From the NCBI GenBank assembly GCA_016179185.1, contig JACORW010000023.1:1-41047 (forward strand): DNA of 41,047 nucleotides, given 5' to 3'. A model generated the notes under the pieces. That model ran no database searches and was not told the DNA's origin. It saw only the letters and a program-made list of their open reading frames with translations. The first letter of the stretch is position 1. Each line of letters opens with the position of its first letter. Origin of the DNA: Gammaproteobacteria bacterium. GTDB taxonomy: Bacteria; Pseudomonadota; Gammaproteobacteria; Eutrophobiales; Eutrophobiaceae. The translations under genes were made by a program, and so were the position numbers. Shown here one piece after another: positions 33,935 through 41,047 of the stretch.

Positions 33935-33974
33935 ATTCCTTACCGTAAAGTAAGGAATCATACCTTGGGTAAGG
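33935..33974. promoter_or_regulatory. Operator/promoter of the second toxin-antitoxin module
   Basis: ATTCCTTAC (33935-33943), six bases and GTAAGGAAT (33950-33958) form a perfect 9-bp inverted repeat. A second, smaller one (CCTT-GGGT-AAGG, 33963-33974) follows directly, and its AAGGA also serves as the ribosome site for the ATG at 33978. Such dyads just before an AbrB-type antitoxin gene are usual autoregulatory sites. Confidence 0.7.
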
Positions 33975-33977
33975 ATA

Positions 33978-34214
33978 ATGACTGCGACACTCACCAGCAA
34001 AGGTCAGGTAACGGTTCCAAAAAAGATCCGGGAAATTCTGAAGTTGCGGCCGGGTGACCGGCTGGACTTTCTTGTGGAGACCGATGGCACCGTCCGCATC
34101 GCGCCGGTCACCGCTTCGGTGAAAGACCTCAAGGGTATCGTGCCGAAGCCGTCAAAATCTCTGTCCCTTGAGGAAATGGACCGGGCCATCGCGGCAGGCG
34201 CTGCGAAGCGATGA
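33978..34214 (+). CDS. AbrB/MazE-type antitoxin (second VapB-like)
   Basis: A 78-residue protein with the AbrB domain ATLTSKGQVTVPKKIREILKLRPGDRLDF, followed by a tail with LSLEEMDRAIAAGAAKR. The sequence is similar to, but clearly distinct from, the first antitoxin 1 kb upstream, so cross-talk cannot be assumed. AAGGA lies close before the ATG, within the putative operator. Its last four bases overlap the toxin start (ATGA). Confidence 0.93.
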   Translation: MTATLTSKGQVTVPKKIREILKLRPGDRLDFLVETDGTVRIAPVTASVKDLKGIVPKPSKSLSLEEMDRAIAAGAAKR

Positions 34215-34609
34215 TCGGTCTTGATACGAACGTGCTGGTGCGGTACATCGTCCGCGACGATGCGAAGCAGACAGCAGCGGCGACGCGATTGATCGAATCG
34301 CAGTGCACGGCAGAAACACCGGGATTCGTATCGCAACTGGTATTGGCGGAATTGTTCTGGGTTCTCTCGCGCGGATACGAATATCCAAAATCCGTGCGCG
34401 TGGAGGTCTTTACGAAATTACTGGGGTCGGCCGAACTTGAAGTGGAAGACGCAGCCGACGCATGGGTGGCACTGAGAGCATTTGCGGCTGGCCCAGCGGA
34501 TTTTGCGGATTTGTTGATTGGACTGCGAGGCCGTTCCGCGGGGTGCGAAACCATCTTCACTTTCGACAAAAGCGCGGTGAAATCCGGCTTTCACACTCTT
34601 CTGCCCTGA
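34211..34609 (+). CDS. PIN-domain toxin (second VapC-like)
   Basis: A 132-residue PIN-domain ribonuclease with MIGLDTNVLVRYIVRDD, LVLAELFWVLSRGYEYPK, DFADLLIGLRGRSAG and TFDKSAVKSGFHTL. These supply the expected Asp/Glu metal ligands. Its length and motifs are those of VapC toxins. It starts with ATG overlapping the antitoxin stop. It differs from the first toxin in most positions, so the two modules are unlikely to be a recent duplication. Confidence 0.93.
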   Translation: MIGLDTNVLVRYIVRDDAKQTAAATRLIESQCTAETPGFVSQLVLAELFWVLSRGYEYPKSVRVEVFTKLLGSAELEVEDAADAWVALRAFAAGPADFADLLIGLRGRSAGCETIFTFDKSAVKSGFHTLLP

Positions 34610-34625
34610 AAGGGCAAATGAGTTC

Positions 34626-34643
34626 CCCGGCGCCATTGCCGGG
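34626..34643. terminator. Hairpin between convergent toxin and P460 genes
   Basis: CCCGGC (34626-34631), a six-base loop and GCCGGG (34638-34643) form a GC-rich stem in the 46-bp gap between two convergent genes. There is no T-run, so terminator function is only probable. Confidence 0.45.
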
Positions 34644-34655
34644 CACTGTACCGGA

Positions 34656-35348
34656 CTAACCGCTCTTCCGGCGCAGGTGTTCCGGGATCTGCTTCCGCAT
34701 GACGGGATAGAACTGGACAAATGTGCCGTCGAAGACGCCCTGCCTGAGGTGGCACTGCACGCACGGATTGCCCGGGGGCAAGGCCGGCGCTTCGCTGTCG
34801 TCCTTTGCGAACGGATAAAACGCCCGCCCATCCTCGAACAGGCCCTTGTCAATGAGATGGATCTCGAATGAATCGAGATCGCCCTGGGTCAGCCCGGACT
34901 CCTCGCCTTCGTTGCGCTGCGTGGCATAAAAAGACAGCAGAAACATCGTCCCATCCGCGTACGCGCCGTGTTCCTGGAAGTATGCATACGCAGAGGGCTC
35001 CATGGAAACCACCTGGAACATGCCCGGCCGCTCCGGATCGAACTCACCGGCGTTGTATCCCAGGCCCACGGATGCGCCCATGAACACCCACCGATCCGGG
35101 TCCTGCGGGCGCAGCAACCGGCCCGAGTCCGAAAACCTGGCCGCGTGAAGACCGGCGGCCGTTGACCCGGCCGCGGCGCGTTGTGCCCCCGCCTCATCGT
35201 TGCTCCGATCCGGCGCCAGATGCGCCGCCGCCCTTGCCAGGCTGGCAGGGTTTCGCGCCAAGTAGAATGCGGCCACCCCAAGCGAGACGGCTGCTACCGC
35301 CGCAACAGTCACCAGAATCCCGCGTCTTCCCGTTCCCGGCATCGGCAT
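34656..35348 (-). CDS. Membrane-anchored cytochrome P460-like protein
   Basis: A 230-residue protein with an N-terminal transmembrane segment (about 10-31) and a periplasmic domain like cytochrome P460: DRWVFMGASVGLGYN, FQVVSMEPSAYAYFQEHGAYADGTMFLLSFY and the single haem c site CVQCH (C196, C199, H200). It ends FDGTFVQFYPVMRKQIP. P460 cytochromes oxidise hydroxylamine or bind NO through a Lys-crosslinked haem. Many relatives have no known substrate, and I cannot locate the cross-linking lysine with confidence. It diverges from the DUF692 gene by about 60 bp, which may be coincidence or a shared control region. Confidence 0.8.
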   Translation of the reverse strand: MPMPGTGRRGILVTVAAVAAVSLGVAAFYLARNPASLARAAAHLAPDRSNDEAGAQRAAAGSTAAGLHAARFSDSGRLLRPQDPDRWVFMGASVGLGYNAGEFDPERPGMFQVVSMEPSAYAYFQEHGAYADGTMFLLSFYATQRNEGEESGLTQGDLDSFEIHLIDKGLFEDGRAFYPFAKDDSEAPALPPGNPCVQCHLRQGVFDGTFVQFYPVMRKQIPEHLRRKSG

Positions 35349-35410
35349 CGCTCGTCCCCCAGTCGGTTCCTTCCCGGCAGCATGAACCGGGTCGAAGCGG
35401 ATACTATGTT

Positions 35411-36403
35411 ATGGCCGTCCGCGAGCAAATCGTTGACGGTGACATTGCCCCGGGAGTTGGCGAGAATCTGGTGCATGTGCAGGCATTGCATCAGGGCAGG
35501 TACGGTTTCATGGGCGCGCAGATAGAAGCACTGCCCGTGCTCGGCGTGGGCGCGAGCCTGAGCCTGTCCGCGCAGCCGGATCCGGTGGCGCTGGTGCAAG
35601 CCGCCGGCGGGCCGAGTTTTGTGGAATACGCCGGGCGCGCCGACGTGGAGGACGTGCGCGCCGAAGTCGATCGCATCCGTGCCGCGGGAACGCCGGTCCT
35701 GTTCCATCCCTCGTACATCAACTTCTGCGGCACATTCCCGAACTCGCGCGCGTGGCTCGAGGCCACGGCGCGGCACATCGCCGCCGTGGGATCGCCGTGG
35801 TTCGCCCAGGACTGCGCCTACTGTTTCTGGCAGGAAGGGCCGGGCTATTCGACGCAACTCGGGTATTTCATCCCCACGATCCTGAATGAGGCCTCACTGC
35901 GGCGCGCCATCGAACGGGTGCGCGAGGTAAAGGCTCAGGTACCGGTCGTTGTGGCAATCGAGCCGCCGCCGATGGCGTTTGCCGTCGGCAAGATGCCGCT
36001 GTTCAGGTTTTTCGGCACGGTCGCGCGCGAGGCGGACTGCGCCATCCTGCTGGACATGGGCCACCTGGTGTCCTACGAGATGGCGAGTGGCTGCCGCGTC
36101 CGCGACACGCTGGCGGAGTTGCCGCGCGAGCGGGTCATCGAGGTGCACATCGCCGGCGGGCGGCTGGAACCGGGCACTTCCGGCCCGATCTACATAGACG
36201 CCCACGAACGCGCGATCCTCGATCCGACCTGGCGCATGCTGGAGAACATGCTGCCGGAACTGCCGGCGGTACGAGCCGTATGCTTCGAGTGTGAAGGCGC
36301 ATCGGAGGAAACCGTGCTGACCACCCTGCGCCGCGTGCGCAGCATCGTGCGCGGGCGCAGCGCCAATCCCGCGCTGGTGGCGCGCGCCGGGGCGGTCAAT
36401 TGA
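35411..36403 (+). CDS. DUF692-family (MNIO) multinuclear iron enzyme
   Basis: A 330-residue TIM-barrel protein resembling the DUF692/MNIO family, such as MbnB and TglH, which use two or three iron ions to modify cysteine or other residues of peptides. Candidate metal ligands fall in the expected order: H99 (LFHPSYINF), E184 (AIEPPP), D215 and H218 (LLDMGHLV), H246 (EVHIAGG), D263 and H265 (YIDAHERAI) and E293 (FECEGA). It is a divergent member, since the usual N-terminal GxGLR motif is replaced by GVGASLSL. The start is uncertain: the ATG at 35411 is used, but the ATG at 35510 would also keep the barrel. The next gene overlaps by four bases. No precursor peptide was recognised. Confidence 0.78.
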   Translation: MAVREQIVDGDIAPGVGENLVHVQALHQGRYGFMGAQIEALPVLGVGASLSLSAQPDPVALVQAAGGPSFVEYAGRADVEDVRAEVDRIRAAGTPVLFHPSYINFCGTFPNSRAWLEATARHIAAVGSPWFAQDCAYCFWQEGPGYSTQLGYFIPTILNEASLRRAIERVREVKAQVPVVVAIEPPPMAFAVGKMPLFRFFGTVAREADCAILLDMGHLVSYEMASGCRVRDTLAELPRERVIEVHIAGGRLEPGTSGPIYIDAHERAILDPTWRMLENMLPELPAVRAVCFECEGASEETVLTTLRRVRSIVRGRSANPALVARAGAVN

Positions 36404-37323
36404 GTTTCCCGGAACAGGAACGCGCGCTGTTCGACCTGCTGTTCGACCGCCCGCTGCGGGACCGATTCTGCCGCGACCCTGTCCACGCACTGTCCGGTTA
36501 CGATCTCGACGCCGAAGAGCGCAGGGATTTCACCGTAATCCGGCCGGATGCCCTCGCACTGGACGCGTACCTGCGCGCAGATTTTATTTTGTCGCATCTG
36601 TGTCGGGCCTTTCCCCTCGCGTTCAGCATCGCCTCGTCGTTAGCCGCCGGACTGGACCTGTTGCGGGGGCTGATTGACACGCGGACCATGCGCACGCCGC
36701 CGGACGACCGGCCGGCGACGTTCGGCACGCGCCTGCGGGAGAAAATGTCCACCGAGGTATTCACGTCCGACCGAGAGAAGGCGGCCGTGCTCGCCATTGT
36801 CGAGGCCGAACTGGGCATGGCGATGACTGCCGGCGCTTTGCGTCGAAGCATGGCGGCGGGTACCCCGGTGCCGCCGCCCGCGCCAGTCGCACCGGGTGCG
36901 GACTGGAAACTGCGGCCGCTGCAATTGGCAACCTTTGTCAGTGCCACCGTGTTGCCGCAGTCGTACCCGGCCTTGAAACAAGCGCTCCGGCCGGCCGGGG
37001 ATTCAGAGCTCTGGGCGCAACTGAGCAGGAATCCCCTGCCCGCCTCGGTTCGCGCGAGCACCCTGGAAAAGGAGGATCCGCGCGTGTTGCTGGCGCGGGC
37101 GCGGGCAAGCCGTCCTTCCGCTTGCGATGTGGATGTTAATCATGCAACCGTGGAGCTCAGCGAGGGTTTCGCGCCGCTGTTCCAGCACCTGGACGGGAGG
37201 ACCAGTGCCGGGGAGATCCTCGCGCAGATGCGCCGCGTCGGCACGCCGGAGGCACTGCTCCAGGGAATCGAGGCCGCGTTCCGGCAGTTGCTGGATGCGG
37301 GTATGTTGAAGGTTGGAAGGTGA
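36400..37323 (+). CDS. MNIO partner protein with PqqD-like C-terminus
   Basis: A 307-residue protein starting at a TTG that overlaps the DUF692 stop (TTGA), so the two are translationally coupled. The N-terminal part (LFDLLFDRPLRDRFCRDP, then LSGYDLDAEERRDF) resembles helical partner proteins found beside DUF692 enzymes. A proline-rich linker (VPPPAPVAPG) follows. The last ~70 residues (VELSEGFAPLFQHLDGRTSA, then EILAQM, then LLDAGMLKVG) look like a PqqD/RRE winged-helix domain. RRE domains bind leader peptides in RiPP pathways. This supports, without proving, a peptide-modification role for the pair. A four-base overlap and no plausible later start support the TTG. Confidence 0.7.
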   Translation: MSFPEQERALFDLLFDRPLRDRFCRDPVHALSGYDLDAEERRDFTVIRPDALALDAYLRADFILSHLCRAFPLAFSIASSLAAGLDLLRGLIDTRTMRTPPDDRPATFGTRLREKMSTEVFTSDREKAAVLAIVEAELGMAMTAGALRRSMAAGTPVPPPAPVAPGADWKLRPLQLATFVSATVLPQSYPALKQALRPAGDSELWAQLSRNPLPASVRASTLEKEDPRVLLARARASRPSACDVDVNHATVELSEGFAPLFQHLDGRTSAGEILAQMRRVGTPEALLQGIEAAFRQLLDAGMLKVGR

Positions 37324-37355
37324 GGAAAAGAAACAAAAATGCGGTAGTTCGTGCA

Positions 37356-37383
37356 CTTGTAGCTTGTGGCTTGTAGCTTGTAG
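37356..37383 (+). repeat. Four tandem heptamers upstream of the STAND/BTAD regulator
   Basis: CTTGTAG, CTTGTGG, CTTGTAG and CTTGTAG lie head to tail with no spacer. A TATACT follows at 37398-37403, 71 bp before the regulator start. The CTTGTAG words give TTGTAG hexamers 14 and 21 bp before it, so neither is an ideal -35. Confidence 0.8.
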
Positions 37384-37473
37384 CTGTTCGGGGAAACTAT
37401 ACTGACTGGCAATTCTTGGGGGGCCTGTACGTCGGTCAATCATTGACTCGGATGCCAACGGCCTGGTCACGAT

Positions 37474-40400
37474 ATGCACATGCTCAGATCGTCATCGCTG
37501 GCAAAGATCACCGCTCCCAGCTACACGAGCGTCTATCCCCGGGAGCGGCTCTTCAAGATACTGGATCGGGCCCTGGACCGGACCGCGGTATGGGTCATGG
37601 GGCCGCCGGGTTCCGGCAAGACCTGCCTGGTCAGCAGTTATCTGCGTGCACGCGGTCTGCGCGATCACTGGTACCAGGTAAATGACAGTGACGCTGATAT
37701 CGCCACGTTCTTTTTTTACATGCGTCTTGCCGTACCGCGAGTGACTCCCCGGCGCGGAACCCCGCTTCCCCTGTTGACGCCGGAATACCTGCGCGGTGTT
37801 CTGGCGTTCACCCGGCGCTACTGCCAGAACCTGTTTCAGCGGCTCAAACCGCCCTTTGCCCTGGTGTTCGATAACTACCAGGAAGTTCCCGACACCGCCG
37901 CTTTTCACGAGGTCGTTTGCGCGGGCGTGGGCGAATTGCCGCCCGGCGCCAAAGTGATTTTCATCAGCCGCAAGGAACCCCCGCCGGCACTGGCGCGGCT
38001 GCGCGCCAACGAGGTCATGGCCACCATCGGCTGGAATGAATTGCAGCTTACTGCGGAGGAAGCGCAGGGAATCGTGACGCAACGAGGCAAGGACGAACAA
38101 TTGCGCGATCACTGTCGCGAACTTCTGAACCGGACCCAGGGCTGGGTCGCCGGACTGATCCTGCTGTTGGAACAGTCCCGGCTCGAAGGCGTGGCCGTAC
38201 AGAGCCTGTACGATTACATCCCCGAAGAAATCTTCGATTACTTCGCCGGCGAGATTTTTCTGAAGACGGATGAGTCCACGAAAAACGTCCTCCTGAAGAC
38301 GAGCTTTCTGCCCAGCATGACGAAAACGATGGCCGAAGAGCTGAGCGGGGAAACGCGCGCCGGACAGATCCTTGCCGAAATGAGCAGAAACAACAATTTC
38401 ATTACCCGCTTCCTGCAAACCGAACCGGTGTTCCAGTTCCACCCCCTGTTCCGGCAGTTTTTGCAGGAGCACATCCGCAAGGTCATGACGGCCGAAGACA
38501 TGGCAGGCCTGCGCGGCAAGGCTGCCTCCCTTCTGGAAGAGCACGGCATGATCGAAGATGCCATCAAACTCCTGCTGGAAGCCGAGAACTGGGATGACCT
38601 CACCGCCAGCATCCTCAAGTGGGCGCCGCTCCTGGTCGAGCAGGGACGCATGCAGACCCTGGAGGAGCACCTGTTGCGCATACCGGCGCCGTTTCTCGAC
38701 CAGTTCCCCTGGCTTCAGTACTGGCTGGGGATCTGCCGCCAGCCCTTCAATCCGGCGGAAAGCCGCGCTTATCTGGAACGGGCATTCGCGATATTCCGTG
38801 CCCGCAAGGACGCCATCGGGACCTTCCTGTCGTGGCGTGAAACCGGCATTTCCATTCTGGCGCATGAATCCGGGATCTACCGGGAACTCGATCCATGGAT
38901 CGCAACGCTGGATGAATTGATGCGTGAATTCCCCGAGTTTCCGTCGCCGGAAATTCATGATCGCGTGGCCACCTCCATGTTCGTCGCCCTGACGATGCGG
39001 ATGCCACAGCACCCGATGATCGAGGCGTGGGAAAAACGCGCCTTGGCCATCTTCCGCAACAGCACCAACCCGAAAATCCAGGCCGAGATCGGCGCCTACC
39101 TGGCGCTCTACTACCTGATGTCGGGTAATTCTCCGGGCGCGGAAGCGGAGGTCAGTGGCCTGCGCACGCTGACCCAGTTGCGCGGGGCGCCGCCCATCGC
39201 CCTGATCCTCGGGCGTGCCGCGGAAGCCCTGTTTCACTGGCGGGTCGGCCAGTTCGAGGAATGTCTTGAGGCGGTCTCCAAGGGCCTGCTGGTCGCCGGC
39301 AACACCGGCGTGCATCTGTGGGACTGGCTGTTGCTCGGCCAGGGACTGAGCAGCGCGCTTTCGCTGGGCGATCTGGAAAAGGCGAAGGAGTTTTTACGGG
39401 ACATGGCGCCGGAAGAATCACACCGGCTGGAGGTCTGTTATTACAAATACCTGGCGTCCTGGGAAGCCTATCTTCAGGGCAATCACGCGCTGGCCCTGCA
39501 ACATGCCGAAACCAGCCTGACCGCCGCGACCGAAATCGGCGTCCCGTATTTCGAGGGTCTGACACGCCTTGCGCTGGCCATCGTAAAGCAGGCCCTGCAT
39601 GACACCGTTCAGGCCGACCGGCTTGTCGAAGAGGCATTGCAGATCAGCGCGCGCATCAAAAGCACAATCCTCGAGTTCATGTGCCTGTTATATCAATCTC
39701 GGTTTGCCTTCGATGCAGGAAAGGACAGCGAGGCATTGGCAGCGCTGCGCCAGGCCATGGCCATCGGCAAGACCAATGATTATCTGAATTTTTCCTGGTG
39801 GCTGCCCGACACCATGTCCTGCCTGTGCGCGCGGGCACTGGCACACAACATCGAAGCCGAATATGTCAGGAAACTGATCACCAGGCGCAGGCTGCAGCCG
39901 GACGCCTCGGTGCAGGAAACGGAGAACTGGCCATGGGAGATAAAGATCTACAGCCTGGGACGATTCGAGATCTTCAGGAACGGGTCGCGCATCACATTCA
40001 CCGGAAAAACGCAGAAGAAACCCCTGGAGCTGCTGAAATATGTGCTCGCCTTCGGCGGCCGCGACGTAGCGGAGGAAAAAATAACGCACGCTCTGTGGCC
40101 GGATGCTGAAGGCGATGCCGCGCATCAGTCCTTTTCCAGCGCATTGCATCGCCTGCGCAAATTACTGGGAAGCGACAAGGCATTGCGGCTTATGGATGGC
40201 AAGCTGAATCTGGATCCGGCGTGTTGCTGGGTTGACTATTGGGCCTTCGATCGGTTCCTGGATCTCGGCAGGGAAGCCGCGCGCTCCGGCGCTGCGAGCC
40301 TGACGGAGGGACAGCAGCAGGTACGCCAGGCCATGGCGCTCTATGGAGGTTCGTTCTTGCCCGGGGACACCGAGGCGCAATGGAGCGTCAAGACCCGCGA

Positions 40401-40686
40401 TCGCCTGCGCCACAAATTCATCCAGTACGTGGGACGGCTGGCGGAAGGTTTTGAAAAGTCCAATGACTGGAAGTCCGGAGCGGAGCTCTACAAAAAGGCG
40501 CTGGAGGCGGACAATCTCGCGGAAGAATTTTACCGCGGACTGATGCGCTGCCATCTACACCTGAACATGAAGGCCGAGGGGCTGGCCATCTTCCAGCGCT
40601 GCAAGACACTGCTGTCCGTCGTGCTGGGCGCCAAACCCTCCGCCGAAACGGAGGCCGTGCACAAATCACTCTCCGCGCTGTCGTGA
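37474..40686 (+). CDS. STAND ATPase / BTAD (SARP-like) transcriptional regulator
   Basis: A 1070-residue signal-transduction ATPase. The P-loop is MGPPGSGKTCLVSSYL (GPPGSGKT at 43-50), the Walker B-like strand is FALVFDNYQEVPD, and MalT-like sensor segments follow (GWVAGLILLLEQSR, FQFHPLFRQFLQEHI). The middle (about 350-800) is TPR-like, for ligand or partner sensing. The C-terminus has an OmpR-type winged helix (about 820-910: KIYSLGRFEIFRNGSRITF, then TQKKPLELLKYVLAFGGRDV) and a bacterial transcriptional activation domain (about 920-1065). This layout is MalT-like at the N-terminus, but with a SARP-type DNA-binding end instead of LuxR. An alternative ATG lies two codons later. It stands 150 bp after the MNIO pair and could control it (inference). 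Confidence 0.9.
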   Translation: MHMLRSSSLAKITAPSYTSVYPRERLFKILDRALDRTAVWVMGPPGSGKTCLVSSYLRARGLRDHWYQVNDSDADIATFFFYMRLAVPRVTPRRGTPLPLLTPEYLRGVLAFTRRYCQNLFQRLKPPFALVFDNYQEVPDTAAFHEVVCAGVGELPPGAKVIFISRKEPPPALARLRANEVMATIGWNELQLTAEEAQGIVTQRGKDEQLRDHCRELLNRTQGWVAGLILLLEQSRLEGVAVQSLYDYIPEEIFDYFAGEIFLKTDESTKNVLLKTSFLPSMTKTMAEELSGETRAGQILAEMSRNNNFITRFLQTEPVFQFHPLFRQFLQEHIRKVMTAEDMAGLRGKAASLLEEHGMIEDAIKLLLEAENWDDLTASILKWAPLLVEQGRMQTLEEHLLRIPAPFLDQFPWLQYWLGICRQPFNPAESRAYLERAFAIFRARKDAIGTFLSWRETGISILAHESGIYRELDPWIATLDELMREFPEFPSPEIHDRVATSMFVALTMRMPQHPMIEAWEKRALAIFRNSTNPKIQAEIGAYLALYYLMSGNSPGAEAEVSGLRTLTQLRGAPPIALILGRAAEALFHWRVGQFEECLEAVSKGLLVAGNTGVHLWDWLLLGQGLSSALSLGDLEKAKEFLRDMAPEESHRLEVCYYKYLASWEAYLQGNHALALQHAETSLTAATEIGVPYFEGLTRLALAIVKQALHDTVQADRLVEEALQISARIKSTILEFMCLLYQSRFAFDAGKDSEALAALRQAMAIGKTNDYLNFSWWLPDTMSCLCARALAHNIEAEYVRKLITRRRLQPDASVQETENWPWEIKIYSLGRFEIFRNGSRITFTGKTQKKPLELLKYVLAFGGRDVAEEKITHALWPDAEGDAAHQSFSSALHRLRKLLGSDKALRLMDGKLNLDPACCWVDYWAFDRFLDLGREAARSGAASLTEGQQQVRQAMALYGGSFLPGDTEAQWSVKTRDRLRHKFIQYVGRLAEGFEKSNDWKSGAELYKKALEADNLAEEFYRGLMRCHLHLNMKAEGLAIFQRCKTLLSVVLGAKPSAETEAVHKSLSALS

Positions 40687-40733
40687 AGCAATCATTTCTC
40701 CCCGGTTCCGGCCGCCGGTATCCGATCTGAACA

Positions 40734-40781
40734 TCAGGCAAATCTCTTCACACCGGCCTTGGCATCCAGAACGAAACTCAC
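40734..40781 (-). pseudogene. Remnant of a PIN-domain toxin
   Basis: GTG at 40781 overlaps the stop of the broken antitoxin (GTGA), as in intact modules. It reads MSFVLDAKAGVKRFA then stop. MSFVLDA is a typical VapC start carrying the first catalytic Asp, but nothing of the PIN fold follows. An internal deletion has joined the start codons to unrelated sequence. Confidence 0.55.
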
Positions 40782-41020
40782 GCACGCCCCTTTTCAATCA
40801 GGGCTTTGATGTTCACGCCGCGCACCGGGTCCGAGACCATGAACGCCTAGATTCTCTCCGCCGCAACGGATTTGTCTTTTGGTACCGCACCCATACTTGG
40901 CACCAGGTCAGCAACCGCTTCTCCGCGATTTGTGATGGTGAAACTCTTGCAGGCCTTCACCTGCCTGAGCAATTCCGGGAGCCTCGTTTTCGCGGCATAT
41001 GAACCAATTTGAGTTTTCAC
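40778..41020 (-). pseudogene. Phd/YefM antitoxin gene interrupted by an amber codon
   Basis: From a GTG at 41020 the frame reads a Phd/YefM antitoxin: MKTQIGSYAAKTRLPELLRQ, then SFTITNRGEAVADLVPS. A TAG at 40849-40847 interrupts it after VAAERI. In the same frame the sequence continues AFMVSDPVRGVNIKALIEKGRA to a TGA at 40780-40778, which is the expected C-terminus. A single base change therefore probably created the stop, unless there is a sequencing error. A TTG at 41029 is an alternative start. Confidence 0.75.
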
Positions 41021-41047
41021 GGCTCTCAACTGCGGTAATGTATGTAT

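Overview
The window is GC-rich, densely packed bacterial DNA with short gaps and Shine-Dalgarno-led genes. The gene set (homogentisate pathway, MgtE, acetoacetate-CoA ligase, MarR and WYL regulators, RTX protein, extragenic palindromes) suggests a Pseudomonadota chromosome, most likely a gammaproteobacterium outside the enterics. That placement is inference. No rRNA, tRNA, CRISPR array, complete insertion sequence or prophage was seen.

Layout. (1) 1-4105: edge of a possible specialised-metabolite locus. An NRPS-type adenylation protein (cut by the window start) diverges from an MFS transporter and a flavin-dependent halogenase-like protein. The divergent gap carries two perfect CRP-type palindromes on a 32-bp tandem duplication. 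(2) 4268-10722, minus: a 1527-residue RTX calcium-binding protein with its own promoter, preceded by a tungsten-type aldehyde:ferredoxin oxidoreductase. (3) 10838-15766: a cytochrome P450, then small minus-strand genes (DUF6494, NTF2-like, YbjQ) and a compact lipoprotein / M48 protease / lipoprotein operon. (4) 15977-19144: a 5'-truncated PQQ-dehydrogenase remnant and a secreted subtilase-fold protein with Glu at the usual His position and thrombospondin type-3 repeats. (5) 19392-29012: mgtE, a second FAA-hydrolase-family gene, a MarR regulator, then hmgA diverging from fahA and maiA, an enoyl-CoA hydratase-family gene and acetoacetate-CoA ligase. HmgA, MaiA and FahA convert homogentisate to fumarate and acetoacetate, and the ligase activates the acetoacetate. 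A candidate MarR operator sits inside the hmgA promoter.

(6) 29350-34609: an accessory stretch with a WYL regulator, a small remnant ORF, a SWIM zinc-finger protein overlapping a CcbP-type calcium-binding protein, and two complete AbrB-type antitoxin / PIN toxin pairs. (7) 34656-40686: a membrane-anchored cytochrome P460-like protein diverges from a DUF692 (MNIO) enzyme translationally coupled to a partner with a PqqD-like C-terminus. A 1070-residue STAND/BTAD regulator follows. The MNIO pair is the best candidate for an undescribed system. (8) 40734-41020: a decayed Phd/PIN toxin-antitoxin pair.

The gaps carry at least two families of extragenic palindromes. One (core TGTGGGGCCGG) occurs at five places, mostly between convergent genes. 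At one of them a 149-bp element made of short hairpins with an RTCCW loop has interrupted a copy. These structures, the repeat-filled hmgA leader and the hairpin leader of maiA are the most distinctive non-coding features.
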